Shown here: piece by piece, positions 19,620 through 30,661 of the stretch
How the letters are laid out: each line of letters begins with the position of its first letter
How positions within the stretch are numbered: the stretch's first letter is position 1
NCBI GenBank assembly: GCA_020248905.1
Contig: JADCGR010000032.1
Coordinates: 16,150 to 80,149 of the forward strand
Source of the DNA: Curvibacter sp.
GTDB taxonomy: Bacteria; Pseudomonadota; Gammaproteobacteria; Burkholderiales; Burkholderiaceae_C
Direction of reading: 5' to 3'
DNA: 64,000 bases
Notes under the pieces: model-generated
What the model was told of the DNA's origin: nothing
The model's database searches: none
Seen by the model: only the letters and a program-made list of their open reading frames with translations
Program-made: the position numbers and the translations under genes

Positions 19620-20362
19620 GTGAACTGAAGTTTGAGGGGCAGGTGGCCCTGGTGACCGGCGCCTCGCGTGGCATCGGTGCCGCCATCGCGCATGAGCTGG
19701 CCCGTCGCGGCCTCAAGGTCATCGGCACGGCCACCAGTGAAGACGGCGCGGCCAGGATCAGCGCCGCCCTGGCTGCGTTTGAGGGCTGCCGGGGCATCTC
19801 GCTCGACGTCAACGACGCTGCCGGTTGCGACGCGGCGATCGACGGCATCGTCAAGCAGCAGGGGGCGCTGCATGTGCTGGTGAACAACGCCGGCATCACG
19901 CGCGACAACCTGGCCATGCGCATGAAGGATGGCGAGTGGGACGAGGTGCTGGACACCAACCTTAAGGCCGTCTTCCGGCTCAGCCGTGCCGTGATCCGTC
20001 CCATGATGAAGCAGCGCTACGGCCGCATCATCAGCATCACGTCGGTGGTGGGCGCCTCGGGCAACCCGGGCCAGGCCAACTATGCGGCGGCCAAGGCCGG
20101 TGTGGCCGGCATGACGCGTGCGCTGGCACGCGAGCTTGGCACCCGCAACATTACCGTCAACTGTGTGGCCCCTGGTTTCATCGAAACCGACATGACGGCC
20201 CAGCTGCCGGAGGAACAACAGAAGGCCCTGCTGGGCCAGATTCCGCTCGGGCACCTTGGCAAGCCGGCCGACATTGCCCATGCCGTGGTCTATCTGGCCT
20301 CGCCCCATGCCGGCTACGTGACTGGGCAGGAACTGCATGTCAACGGCGGCATGTATATGTGA
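19616..20362 (+). CDS. fabG: 3-oxoacyl-ACP reductase
   Basis: 248 residues, an SDR enzyme with the NADP-binding VTGASRGIGAAIA (about 13-25), NNAGITRDNLAMRM and the Ser-Tyr-Lys catalytic set in ITSVVGASGNPGQANYAAAKAG. It reduces 3-oxoacyl-ACP in the elongation cycle. The ATG at 19616 overlaps the fabD stop, indicating coupling. Confidence 0.97.
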   Translation: MSELKFEGQVALVTGASRGIGAAIAHELARRGLKVIGTATSEDGAARISAALAAFEGCRGISLDVNDAAGCDAAIDGIVKQQGALHVLVNNAGITRDNLAMRMKDGEWDEVLDTNLKAVFRLSRAVIRPMMKQRYGRIISITSVVGASGNPGQANYAAAKAGVAGMTRALARELGTRNITVNCVAPGFIETDMTAQLPEEQQKALLGQIPLGHLGKPADIAHAVVYLASPHAGYVTGQELHVNGGMYM

Positions 20363-20410
20363 TTGAGGGTACGCAAGGATCAGGCCTGTTTGTCCGTACG
20401 GCCGCCAGCG

Positions 20411-20429
20411 CGGGAAAACCCTTTTCCCG
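20411..20429. promoter_or_regulatory. Inverted repeat upstream of acpP
   Basis: CGGGAAAA and TTTTCCCG form a perfect 8-base inverted repeat around CCC. It lies 8 bases upstream of a candidate -10 (TAAAAT, 20437-20442) for acpP, where it would cover the -35 zone. No T-run follows, so it is more likely an operator or mRNA structure than a terminator. No regulator is identified. Confidence 0.4.
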
Positions 20430-20439
20430 GGCCGGCTAA

Positions 20440-20715
<276 letters not shown>

Positions 20716-20829
20716 CGCTCGCGCGGCGTCGTCCGTGCCGGCGTCGCGTTCACCTGCCGAGCGGCCGGCCTGGAGGCCAAGCACCCGCCGCTTGAGGTGT
20801 TCCCTCACCCCTAGCCTGCACATCCATCT

Positions 20830-22074
20830 ATGTCCCGTCGTCGCGTTGTCGTTACCGGTCTGGGCTGCATCAGCCCGGTTGGAAATACCGTGGCCGAGTC
20901 CTGGTCCAGCCTGCTGGCGGGGCGCTCCGGTATCGACCTGATCACCAAGTTCGATGCCAGCAACTTTTCCTGCAAGTTCGCCGGCGAGGTCAAGGGTTTC
21001 GAACTGGACAAGTACATCGGCAGCAAGGAAGCGCGCACGATGGACACCTTTATCCACTACGGCATTGCCGCAGCGGTGCAGGCCGTTGAGGACGCAGGGC
21101 TGAAGACCGGGGAGGGTCTGTCCGAAGAAGAGGCTGTGCGCATCGGTTGCCTGATCGGATCGGGCATTGGTGGCCTTCCGCTCATCGAAGAGACACACGC
21201 TGAATATGCCAGTCGCGGCCCGCGACGTATCTCGCCTTTCTTCGTGCCGGCCTCCATCATCAACATGATCTCCGGGCATGTCTCAATGCGCTACGGCTTC
21301 AAAGGGCCCAACCTTGCCATCGTCACAGCGTGTACGACGGGCCTGCACAGCATCGGCGAGGCCGGCCGCCTGATTGAGTACGGCGATGCCGACGTGATGA
21401 TCGCCGGCGGCGCCGAGGCAACCGTCTCGCCGCTGGGCATCGGCGGCTTCGCGGCCATGCGTGCACTGTCCACTCGCAACGAAGATCCCAAGACGGCCTC
21501 GCGCCCCTGGGACAAGGATCGCGACGGCTTCGTGCTGGGCGAGGGCGCCGGTGTACTGGTACTAGAGGATTACGAGCACGCGAAGAAGCGCGGCGCCAGG
21601 ATCTACGCCGAGCTCGCCGGTTTCGGCATGAGTGCCGACGCGGGCCATATGACGGCCCCGAACATGGACGGACCGCGCCGCGCCATGCTGGGCGCCCTGC
21701 GCAATGCGGGCGTGAATACCAGCCAGGTCGACTACCTCAATGCCCACGGCACCTCCACGCCGCTAGGTGACATCAATGAGTCCAACGCCATCAAGGCCGC
21801 GCTGGGCGAGCATGCAAAGAAGGTCGTGGTCAATTCGACCAAGTCCATGACCGGACACCTCCTGGGCGGGGCGGGCGGCATCGAATCGGTGTTCACGGTG
21901 CTGGCCGTTCATGAGCAGAAGAGCCCACCCACCATCAATATCTTCAACCACGATCCCGAGTGTGATCTCGACTACTGCGCCAACGTCGCGCGGGACGTTG
22001 CGATCGACGTCGCGGTCAAGAACAACTTCGGCTTCGGCGGAACCAACGGCACCCTGGTTTTCAAGCGCGTCTGA
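20830..22074 (+). CDS. fabF: 3-oxoacyl-ACP synthase II
   Basis: 414 residues starting [20 protein letters not shown]. The Cys-His-His catalytic set is visible in [15 protein letters not shown] (Cys about 164), [14 protein letters not shown] (His) and [13 protein letters not shown] (His), with the closing [14 protein letters not shown]. It elongates acyl-ACP with malonyl-ACP. It lies 114 bases after acpP. Confidence 0.97.
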   Translation: MSRRRVVVTGLGCISPVGNTVAESWSSLLAGRSGIDLITKFDASNFSCKFAGEVKGFELDKYIGSKEARTMDTFIHYGIAAAVQAVEDAGLKTGEGLSEEEAVRIGCLIGSGIGGLPLIEETHAEYASRGPRRISPFFVPASIINMISGHVSMRYGFKGPNLAIVTACTTGLHSIGEAGRLIEYGDADVMIAGGAEATVSPLGIGGFAAMRALSTRNEDPKTASRPWDKDRDGFVLGEGAGVLVLEDYEHAKKRGARIYAELAGFGMSADAGHMTAPNMDGPRRAMLGALRNAGVNTSQVDYLNAHGTSTPLGDINESNAIKAALGEHAKKVVVNSTKSMTGHLLGGAGGIESVFTVLAVHEQKSPPTINIFNHDPECDLDYCANVARDVAIDVAVKNNFGFGGTNGTLVFKRV

Positions 22075-22091
22075 CGGGTTTGCCGCGAACC

Positions 22092-22544
22092 ATGCAGAGC
22101 GCCCCAGCGGTTACTTACCCGGTGGGGCGTTGTTTCGTGCGCTCCTTGTTGCACCTGGTACCGATCACGCTGGGCGGACTGGTTTGCCTGATCTGGTTTT
22201 CACATGCCGTCGTTCCCAGCGGGTCACGTGGTATTGCCCTTCTTCTGTGGCTCCTTCTGGCGACATGGGTCGCCTGGGCTTGGCTGCACCCCGCACAGGG
22301 CCGGCTCGTCTGGGATGGCCGTATCTGGAGCTGGCATAGCCAGGGCGCGACGTCGCAGGGGCGCGTGAAGGCCCTGCTGGATTGGCAGGACGGCTTGTTG
22401 ATGGAGTTTGTTCCCGAGCATGGGCGTACGGTCTGGCTATGGCCCGAGCGCAGCTCGGCCCCGGCTGCCTGGGCCGGCCTGCGCCGGGCGGTGTTTTCGA
22501 GCCGCGTCGGCCTGACATCCGCAGGGCCGGGGGAACGGGCATGA
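22092..22544 (+). CDS. Small two-helix membrane protein, YgfX/CptA-like
   Basis: About 150 residues from the ATG at 22092. Two membrane helices come first (LLHLVPITLGGLVCLIWFSH and GIALLLWLLLATWVAWAWLH). A soluble part follows with GRLVWDGRIWSWHSQG and a closing WLWPERSSAPAAWAGLRRAVF. This order and the Trp-rich pattern resemble E. coli YgfX (CptA), which has GRLRWQGQEW and AEWRDLRRILL in the same places. In gammaproteobacteria YgfX pairs with SdhE, which here lies 32 kb away. Its stop overlaps the rpoE start (ATGA), so it may be co-regulated with envelope stress. Assignment is by pattern, not by search. Confidence 0.6.
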   Translation: MQSAPAVTYPVGRCFVRSLLHLVPITLGGLVCLIWFSHAVVPSGSRGIALLLWLLLATWVAWAWLHPAQGRLVWDGRIWSWHSQGATSQGRVKALLDWQDGLLMEFVPEHGRTVWLWPERSSAPAAWAGLRRAVFSSRVGLTSAGPGERA

Positions 22545-23167
22545 GTACGCCGCGCGGACCGGCAGCCGGGGATGGCGATGCGCAGTTGGTGGAACGCACC
22601 CTGGCGGGCGAGTCCCATGCCTTTGAACTGTTGGTCCTGAAGTACCAGCGCCGCATCCAGCGTCTGATCGCGCGCATGGTCCGCGATAGCAATCTGGTCG
22701 AAGATATCGCGCAGGAGACGTTTATCCGTGCCTATCGGGCCCTGCACCAGTTCCGGGGTGACGCCCAATTCTACACCTGGCTCTACCGCATCGCAGTGAA
22801 TGCCGCAAAGAAGACCTTGCTGGACCTCAAGCATGACCCGCTGGTGAACGAGGCTTCCCTTCAACCTGCGCGTGAAGACGATGAAACTTTCCGGCCCACC
22901 CATGAACTAATGACGGACGAGACGCCGGAAACCCTGCTGGCGGCGCGAGAGATTGCAGCGGCCGTGCAGGCCGCGCTCGAGGCCTTGCCCGAGGATCTGC
23001 GTCAGGCGGTGACCCTGCGCGAGATCGAAGGCCTGAGCTATGAGGAGATTGCGGTAGTCATGGCCTGCCCGGTCGGCACGGTGCGCTCGCGCATCTTTCG
23101 GGCCCGGGAAGCCATATCGACCCGGGTGCGTCCGATGCTGGAACGCCAGACAGGCAAACGTTGGTAG
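22541..23167 (+). CDS. rpoE: RNA polymerase sigma factor RpoE (sigma-24)
   Basis: 208 residues of ECF sigma type. Region 2 is visible as FELLVLKYQRRIQRLIARMV and DIAQETFIRAYRALHQFRGD; region 4 as LPEDLRQAVTLREIEGLSYEEIAVVM and GTVRSRIFRARE. It directs envelope-stress transcription. The next genes are rseA, rseB and a DegP/MucD protease, the standard rpoE module. The start is fixed by the 4-base overlap with the upstream membrane gene. Confidence 0.96.
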   Translation: MSTPRGPAAGDGDAQLVERTLAGESHAFELLVLKYQRRIQRLIARMVRDSNLVEDIAQETFIRAYRALHQFRGDAQFYTWLYRIAVNAAKKTLLDLKHDPLVNEASLQPAREDDETFRPTHELMTDETPETLLAAREIAAAVQAALEALPEDLRQAVTLREIEGLSYEEIAVVMACPVGTVRSRIFRAREAISTRVRPMLERQTGKRW

Positions 23168-23175
23168 GAGCACAA

Positions 23176-23769
23176 ATGCAGCCAGAGGAATTGACGGAAT
23201 CGGGACCAGCGCAGGAGCTGGTGTCCAGATTGGTAGACGGCGAGTTACAGGGCGCTGAGTTGCGCCAGGCCCTCGATCTGCTGCGCAGCGATGCGCAGGC
23301 GAGGTCGCGCTGGCAGGGCTACCACCAGATTGGTGAGGTGCTGCGTCACGGCCACCAGGCGGCGACCGGTCCGCAGGACGAGGTCTTCGTCGTGCGTTTG
23401 CGCGAACGGCTGTCTCGTGAACCGGTTGCACCCCATCCCTCGCTCGACTTGGTGCGGACGCCGCAGGATAGCGCGAATGATGGTGTCTGGCGCTGGAGGC
23501 TTGTGACGGGTCTATGCTTCTTCGCTGCAGTGGGATTGCTAGCCTGGCAGCTCGCAGTCCCGGGAGCCGAACCGGCGGTAACGCAGATCGCTGGCGTGGG
23601 CGGGCCGTCGCCCGCGTTCGAGCCCACCGCGGCAGAGGCCGGCGTGATGGTTCGTGATCCGCGACTGGATCAGCTCATTGCGGCGCATCAGCAGCAAGGC
23701 GGAAACTCCGCGCTCCAGATGCCGGGTGGTTTCCTGCGCAATGCGACCTTCGAGCGTCAGGGCCGTTGA
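23176..23769 (+). CDS. rseA: Anti-sigma factor RseA
   Basis: 197 residues. The cytoplasmic N-terminal domain has the RseA pattern ELVSRLVDGELQGAEL...DLLRSDAQARSRWQGYHQIGEVLR (about residues 10-55). A single membrane span (LVTGLCFFAAVGLLAWQLAV, about 110-130) follows, then a periplasmic C-terminus that would bind RseB. It holds sigma-E at the inner membrane until cleaved. A ribosome site (GGTAGGAGC) sits 6 bases before the ATG. Confidence 0.92.
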   Translation: MQPEELTESGPAQELVSRLVDGELQGAELRQALDLLRSDAQARSRWQGYHQIGEVLRHGHQAATGPQDEVFVVRLRERLSREPVAPHPSLDLVRTPQDSANDGVWRWRLVTGLCFFAAVGLLAWQLAVPGAEPAVTQIAGVGGPSPAFEPTAAEAGVMVRDPRLDQLIAAHQQQGGNSALQMPGGFLRNATFERQGR

Positions 23770-23783
23770 TCGATGCCTCGCCC

Positions 23784-24779
23784 ATGAAGATGCCTGTTTT
23801 TCTTCGCAGCCTGATGATGCTGCTCCCGTTGCTGGCGCTGTCGCCAGCGCGTGCCGACGTCCCCGCAAGGGGGGAACGCGGCGTGGCGGAGTGGTTGCAG
23901 CGTATCCATGAGGCCTCGCGCCGTCGCACGTACATCGGTACGCTGGTAGTGTCATCCGCCGGCGCGCTCTCCAGCTCCAGGGTCTGGCATGTATGCGATG
24001 GGAAGCAACAGATCGAGCGCGTGGAATCACTCACCGGCGCGCCACGCTCGACCTTCCGCCGCAACGACGAAGTTGTCACCTTTTCTCCCCAGACCCGTGT
24101 GGTTGTGATGGAGCGGCACGAGTCCCTCGGGGTGTTCCCCCAGCTGCTGAAATCCACCAATGCCGCCATCGATCAGTACTACGGTGCCCGGGTCCAGGGC
24201 AGCGCGCGGGTGGCCGGCTTCGACGCCGATATTGTGGAGCTCGCACCCCGGGATCGCCTGCGCTTCGGCTACCGCATCTGGAGCGAAAAAAGGACCGGGC
24301 TGATGCTCAGGATGCAGACCCTGGACCTGCAAGGCCAGGTGCTTGAGGAAACGGCTTTTTCCGAGTTGCAGATGGATGCACCCGTGAGCATGGACAAGCT
24401 CCAGCGCATGATGACCGACACCGGGGGCTATCGTGTCGAGTCGCCAGTGTCCACGCGTACCAGCCCGGCCGCCGAGGGCTGGCGCCTGGAGCAGGAGATT
24501 GCCGGTTTCAAGCCTGTGGGCTGTTATCGGCGGGCCATAGCAGCCGGTGGGGACGCCGTGCAATGGGTCTTCTCCGATGGACTGGCTACGGTGTCGCTCT
24601 TCATCGAGCCCTACGACGCACGCCGGCATACCCAGGAGGGTCGGCACGCGATGGGTGCGACCCACGCGCTGACGCAGCGCGCGCGGAGCGTAGGCAGCGC
24701 GTGGTGGCTGACGCTGGTGGGCGAGGTGCCGCCGGCGACCCTGCGGGCTTTCGCCCAGGTCGTCGAGCGCCAGCCCTGA
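23784..24779 (+). CDS. rseB: Periplasmic sigma-E regulator RseB/MucB
   Basis: 331 residues with a cleavable signal peptide (about the first 24 residues, LLPLLALSPARA ending before DVPARG). The MucB/RseB fold is recognisable in WLQRIHEASRRRTYIGTLV, YYGARVQGSARVAGFDADIVELAPRDRLRFGYRIW and GLMLRMQTLDLQGQVLEE. It protects RseA from proteolysis and senses envelope damage. The ATG at 23784 is placed at the signal peptide; further in-frame starts upstream are less likely. Confidence 0.92.
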   Translation: MKMPVFLRSLMMLLPLLALSPARADVPARGERGVAEWLQRIHEASRRRTYIGTLVVSSAGALSSSRVWHVCDGKQQIERVESLTGAPRSTFRRNDEVVTFSPQTRVVVMERHESLGVFPQLLKSTNAAIDQYYGARVQGSARVAGFDADIVELAPRDRLRFGYRIWSEKRTGLMLRMQTLDLQGQVLEETAFSELQMDAPVSMDKLQRMMTDTGGYRVESPVSTRTSPAAEGWRLEQEIAGFKPVGCYRRAIAAGGDAVQWVFSDGLATVSLFIEPYDARRHTQEGRHAMGATHALTQRARSVGSAWWLTLVGEVPPATLRAFAQVVERQP

Positions 24780-24845
24780 GCCTTGGCCACCGAAGGAATT
24801 GCTGTTTTTGATGTAATTGAAGAAATCAACGAGATGAGGTCCTGC

Positions 24846-26327
24846 ATGTCCCCCACCGCTGTCCGTATGAACCAGCACCCGCGCCTGCCCCAGGCACTCT
24901 GGATCCGGTCCTTCCCGCTGCTCCTCGCCGCAATGGCCTTGTTTTGGGTTGCTTGCGCTTCGGCCCAGGTGCGCGGCTTGCCCGATTTCACGGAGCTGGT
25001 CGAGCAGGTCGGCCCTTCCGTGGTCAACATAAGAACGATGGAAAAGGTCAGTGCGCGGACCGCAGAAGAGGGGGGCGTGGACGAGGAGATGCTGGAGTTC
25101 TTCCGGCGCTTCGGCTTGCCGGCGCCGCCCAACGTGCCGCGCCAGACGCCCCGATCCGGTCGTCCGCAGCCCGAAGAGCAGCCGCGGGGCGTGGGTTCAG
25201 GTTTCATCTTGTCGGCGGATGGTTTCATCATGACCAACGCTCACGTGGTCGATGGCGCCGATGAGGTCCTCGTAACCTTGCCGGACAAGCGCGAGTTCAA
25301 GGCACGCATCGTTGGCGCGGACAAGCGCACCGACGTGGCCGTGGTGAAGATAGAGGTCTCCGGGTTGCCGGTTGTCAAGGTGGGCGATGTGAGTCGCCTG
25401 AAGGTCGGCGAATGGGTGATGGCCATCGGCTCACCCTTTGGCCTGGAAAACACGGTGACTGCCGGCATCGTCAGCGCCAAGCAGCGCGACACGGGGGACT
25501 ACCTGCCCCTGATCCAGACCGACGTGGCGATCAACCCCGGAAATTCCGGTGGTCCGCTGATCAACCTTCGGGGTGAGGTGGTCGGTATCAACAGCCAGAT
25601 CTACTCGCGCTCGGGCGGCTACATGGGGATCGCCTTTGCAATCCCGATCGATGAGGCGATCCGGGTGAGCGAGCAGCTGCGCACCACTGGGCGAGTCACG
25701 CGCGGTCGCATCGGCGTACAGATCGACCAGGTCACCAAGGAGGTGGCCGAAGCCATCGGCCTGGGCAGGCCGCAGGGCGCTCTCGTACGCGGCGTGGAAG
25801 TGGGTGCTCCTGCCGAGAGGGCGGGTGTCGAGGCGGGTGACATCATCACCAGGATCGATGGAAAAGCCATCGAGAAGTCCACGGACCTCCCGCGTATGAT
25901 CGGCAATCTGAAGCCGGGCACGCGCAGCACGCTGACGGTGTTCCGGCGTGGCGCGACCCGCGAACTCGCGGTCACCATCGGCGAGTTCGAGCCGGAGAAG
26001 CCCGTCGCGCGTCGCGAGCGCGAGCGCGAGGAAAAGCCGCGCACGGCCGCCGCCAGTGCCCTCGGATTGACGGTCACGGACCTCACCGACGCCCAGAAGC
26101 GGGACCTCAAGCTCAAGGGCGGTGTGCGGGTGGAGGCCGCTGTCGAGGCCGCTGCGCGTGCCGGCCTGCGCGAGGGTGATGTCATCCTGGCCTTGGCCAA
26201 TGTCGAGGTGGGCAATCTGCGTGAATTCGAGACGCAGCTCGCTAAGCTGGAGAAGGGTCGACCGGTCAATGTGCTGTTCCGTCGGGGTGAATGGGCGCAG
26301 TACGCCGTGATCCGTCCGCCGCGATAA
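24846..26327 (+). CDS. mucD: Periplasmic serine protease, DegP/MucD (Do) family
   Basis: About 493 residues from the ATG at 24846, which has GAGG placed well before it; ATGs at 24834 and 24867 are alternatives. A signal peptide ends near SFPLLLAAMALFWVACASAQ. The trypsin-like domain has His in IMTNAHVVDGAD, Asp in RTDVAVVKI and Ser in NPGNSGGPLINL. Two PDZ domains follow (about 280-375 and 395-490). It degrades misfolded periplasmic proteins, and being last in rpoE-rseA-rseB-mucD fits the Pseudomonas alg module. Confidence 0.94.
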   Translation: MSPTAVRMNQHPRLPQALWIRSFPLLLAAMALFWVACASAQVRGLPDFTELVEQVGPSVVNIRTMEKVSARTAEEGGVDEEMLEFFRRFGLPAPPNVPRQTPRSGRPQPEEQPRGVGSGFILSADGFIMTNAHVVDGADEVLVTLPDKREFKARIVGADKRTDVAVVKIEVSGLPVVKVGDVSRLKVGEWVMAIGSPFGLENTVTAGIVSAKQRDTGDYLPLIQTDVAINPGNSGGPLINLRGEVVGINSQIYSRSGGYMGIAFAIPIDEAIRVSEQLRTTGRVTRGRIGVQIDQVTKEVAEAIGLGRPQGALVRGVEVGAPAERAGVEAGDIITRIDGKAIEKSTDLPRMIGNLKPGTRSTLTVFRRGATRELAVTIGEFEPEKPVARREREREEKPRTAAASALGLTVTDLTDAQKRDLKLKGGVRVEAAVEAAARAGLREGDVILALANVEVGNLREFETQLAKLEKGRPVNVLFRRGEWAQYAVIRPPR

Positions 26328-26685
26328 GGCGTGGCTGCAGCGCGTCAGTCTGAGCTGATGCGAGGCTTGGGCGCCGCAACCTTGGCTCTGCTGGGTGATC
26401 AGCCCTGGAAATTTGTGAGCATGTACAAACTTACTTTCTGTTCCGGATCACATTGTCTGGTTAGAATCAAAGCAGATTTTTGTTGATTTTCCTGCATAAG
26501 GTACAAGTACAAACTCACGATACGGGATATGCGAGCCCAAGCTGGCACCGATCCACAGTTCGCCCACAACTTGTTCATTCCAAACGATAACCAATCTGTT
26601 GATAAGCTGTTATTAAAATCCTGTTGTGACGTCGCAACGACGGAAATTTGCGATTTTTCGGGCTGTACGGTTCTCCTTTTTTGCC

Positions 26686-26765
26686 TACAATGAAGCTCCA
26701 ACTATCGCAGTTGCCATAGATTGTTGGTTAAGGGCGCGTCACTTCCCGACGCGCCCTTTTTCTTT
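26686..26765 (+). ncRNA. Candidate short RNA or lepA leader attenuator
   Basis: A -10-like TACAAT (26686-26691) without a good -35 is followed after about 40 bases by a perfect 11-bp stem, AAGGGCGCGTC (26730-26740) with GACGCGCCCTT (26748-26758), and TTTTTCTTT. If transcription begins near 26698 the product is about 65 bases. The terminator lies 42 bases before lepA, so it could end a small RNA, attenuate lepA, or simply end the mucD transcript. Sequence alone does not separate these. Confidence 0.45.
26730..26765 (+). terminator. Strong intrinsic terminator upstream of lepA
   Basis: An 11-bp stem with a 7-base loop (ACTTCCC) and a nine-base T-rich tail. Stem strength and tail make this one of the best terminators in the window. 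Confidence 0.88.
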
Positions 26766-26806
26766 CCCGCGTCTTTTTAGATTCAATCACTTAAGCGTTT
26801 CCCTTG

Positions 26807-28614
<1,808 letters not shown>

Positions 28615-28615
<1 letters not shown>

Positions 28616-29589
28616 TGCAGATACTGACCGCCGCCGTCCTGGCAGCTTTCGTCGGCTACATCGGTGCCTGGTACTTGGACCTTCTGGAAGGTAACTTCGC
28701 CCTTCTGCTCTTCCTGGCCTCGGTGGTGACTGGCCTTTACTGGCTGGCCGAGCGCTTTTACTTTCTGCCCCAGCGCCAGCAGGCCGCGGCGAGGCTTGAA
28801 GCCGAGGCGCAGCAAAGACGTGCAGACAACGAGAGGCTGGGTGTGCGCAGCGATGAAGGCGCCGAACTGGTCCAGGCGCGTGAGCGACTGCTGGCCCAGC
28901 CATGGTGGCTGGACTGGACGGCCGGCCTGTTCCCGGTCATCGTGGTCGTGTTTCTCCTGCGTTCGTTTCTCTTCGAGCCCTTCAGGATTCCCTCCGCATC
29001 TATGGTCCCGACACTGCTGGTCGGCGACCTGATCCTGGTCAACAAGTATCACTACGGTGTGCGCCTGCCGGTGATCAACTTCAAGATCACGGAAGGTAAC
29101 AAGCCGCAGCGCGGAGATGTCATGGTCTTCCGCTATCCACCCCGTCCGAGCCAGGACTACATCAAGCGTGTGATCGGTGTGCCCGGTGATGAGGTGGCTT
29201 ATCTGAACAAGCGTCTCACAGTCAACGGCCAGCCCGTGCCCACCAGCGAGCAGCCTGAATTCTTCGACGAAGACGCCATGCGCTACTTCAAGCAGTACGC
29301 CGAAAACCTGGGCGCGACGCCCCACCGCATGATCCTCGACAACGATCGTCGTGGTGGTTTCTCGGAGCACGAAATCCCGGCATTCCCGTATCGCGACAAT
29401 TGCCGCTACAGCGTCCAGGGTGTGGTGTGCAAGGTCCCGGAAGGGCACTATTTCATGATGGGCGACAATCGCGATAATTCTCTGGATTCGCGCTACTGGG
29501 GCTTTGTGCCCGACCAGAATATCGTGGGTAAGGCCTTTTTTGTCTGGATGAATTTCGGCGATCTCAAGCGCATCGGTTTTTTCAATTGA
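28615..29589 (+). CDS. lepB: Signal peptidase I
   Basis: 324 residues with two N-terminal membrane spans (about 4-22 and 28-48), then the catalytic domain. The nucleophile Ser is in FRIPSASMVPTLLVGD and the Lys in DYIKRVIGVPGDEV; the closing GDNRDNSLDSRYWGFVP is a family signature. It removes signal peptides from exported proteins. The lepA-lepB pairing is conserved. Confidence 0.97.
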
Positions 29590-29617
29590 AACGCAGGACG
29601 CTCTAACGGGGGTAACT

Positions 29618-29974
29618 ATGACAGGGCAACTGAAGTCGGCGCAGCGGGGCATTACGTTCATCGGGCTGCTGTTTGTGGGCGGCATTCTCGCGGCCTGCGG
29701 GGTGATTGCTGCCCAGGTGGTCCCCACGCTGATTGAACTGCAGGCGGTGCACAAGGCTGCCAAGAAGGCCGCGACCGAAGGCGGAACGGTTTCAGACGTC
29801 CGAATGATCTTTGACAAGGCGGCCCAGATCGACGACATCAAATCGGTCGCAGGCAAAGACTTGGACATCAGCAAGATCGGTGAAAAGGTAGTTGTGTCCT
29901 TCTCCTACGAGCGCGAGATCCACCTCGCGGGTCCGGCCTGGCTAACGCTCAAGTACGAAGGGCAGACCAAGTAG
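29618..29974 (+). CDS. DUF4845 small membrane protein
   Basis: 118 residues. A pilin-like N-terminus (RGITFIGLLFVGGILAACGVIAAQVVP) contains one membrane helix, followed by a small soluble domain. It matches the DUF4845 family usually encoded between lepB and rnc in betaproteobacteria. No function is known. It ends 1 base before rnc, implying one transcript. Confidence 0.85.
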   Translation: MTGQLKSAQRGITFIGLLFVGGILAACGVIAAQVVPTLIELQAVHKAAKKAATEGGTVSDVRMIFDKAAQIDDIKSVAGKDLDISKIGEKVVVSFSYEREIHLAGPAWLTLKYEGQTK

Positions 29975-29975
29975 C

Positions 29976-30659
29976 GTGGCTGATGGACTGACTGCGTTGC
30001 AGGACCGCCTGCAGCACTTCTTCTCCGATCCGGGCTTGCTGGTGCGCGCGGTCACGCATCGCAGTTACGCGGCTGATCACAACGAGCGCCTGGAGTTTCT
30101 GGGTGATTCAGTGTTGAACCTCGCGGTGTCCAGCCTGCTGCACGAGCGCCTGGACTCCTTGCCCGAAGGTGACCTTTCCAAGGTGCGCGCTTCCCTGGTG
30201 AAACAGGAGCCGCTGTATCAGCTTGCCTTGCGACTCGGCTTGCCCGATGTCCTGCGTCTGGGCGAAGGGGAGGTTCGCACCAACGGGAGGCAAAAGCCCT
30301 CCATCCTCGCTGATGCGCTGGAAGCGGTGATTGGTGCCGTCTATCTGGATGCGGGCTATCCTGCGGCGGAGCAGCTGGTGCTCCGCTTGTTCAATGATGT
30401 CGAACTCGATCCCGCACTGGTGTCTGCGTCAAAGGACGCCAAGACCGAGTTGCAGGAGTGGCTGCAGGCGCGCAAACTCAAGCTGCCCCTGTACCGTGTC
30501 GTCGGCACGCTGGGGGCGGCCCACCGGCAGACCTTTGATGTCGAATGCGAGGTGGTTGACCTCCATCTGAGTGAGCGTGGCATCGGCGGCTCACGGCGCG
30601 CGGGTGAACAGGCTGCGGCTGCCGCCATGCTGCAGGCCCTCAAGGCCAGAGGCAGCTAA
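29976..30659 (+). CDS. rnc: Ribonuclease III
   Basis: 227 residues with a GTG start at 29976. The signature [17 protein letters not shown] (about residues 36-52) and [16 protein letters not shown] hold the metal-binding acids. The C-terminal part (about 155-225, [20 protein letters not shown]) is a double-stranded-RNA-binding domain. It cleaves rRNA precursors and structured mRNA. era follows by 2 bases, as in E. coli. Confidence 0.97.
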   Translation: MADGLTALQDRLQHFFSDPGLLVRAVTHRSYAADHNERLEFLGDSVLNLAVSSLLHERLDSLPEGDLSKVRASLVKQEPLYQLALRLGLPDVLRLGEGEVRTNGRQKPSILADALEAVIGAVYLDAGYPAAEQLVLRLFNDVELDPALVSASKDAKTELQEWLQARKLKLPLYRVVGTLGAAHRQTFDVECEVVDLHLSERGIGGSRRAGEQAAAAAMLQALKARGS

Positions 30660-30661
30660 TC

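Larger units (their letters stand above)
26328..26806. other. AT-rich intergenic region between mucD and lepA
   Basis: 479 bases without a convincing gene. Bases from about 26400 to 26730 are markedly AT-richer than the surroundings. The stretch holds a candidate -10 and a strong terminator, treated separately, just before lepA. A 21-codon ORF beginning at 26420 has no recognisable similarity and no clear ribosome site. Confidence 0.6.

Noticed and set aside
26690..26719. Nine-codon ORF (MKLQLSQLP) in the lepA leader
   Set aside because: Overlaps the candidate -10 box and has no ribosome site.
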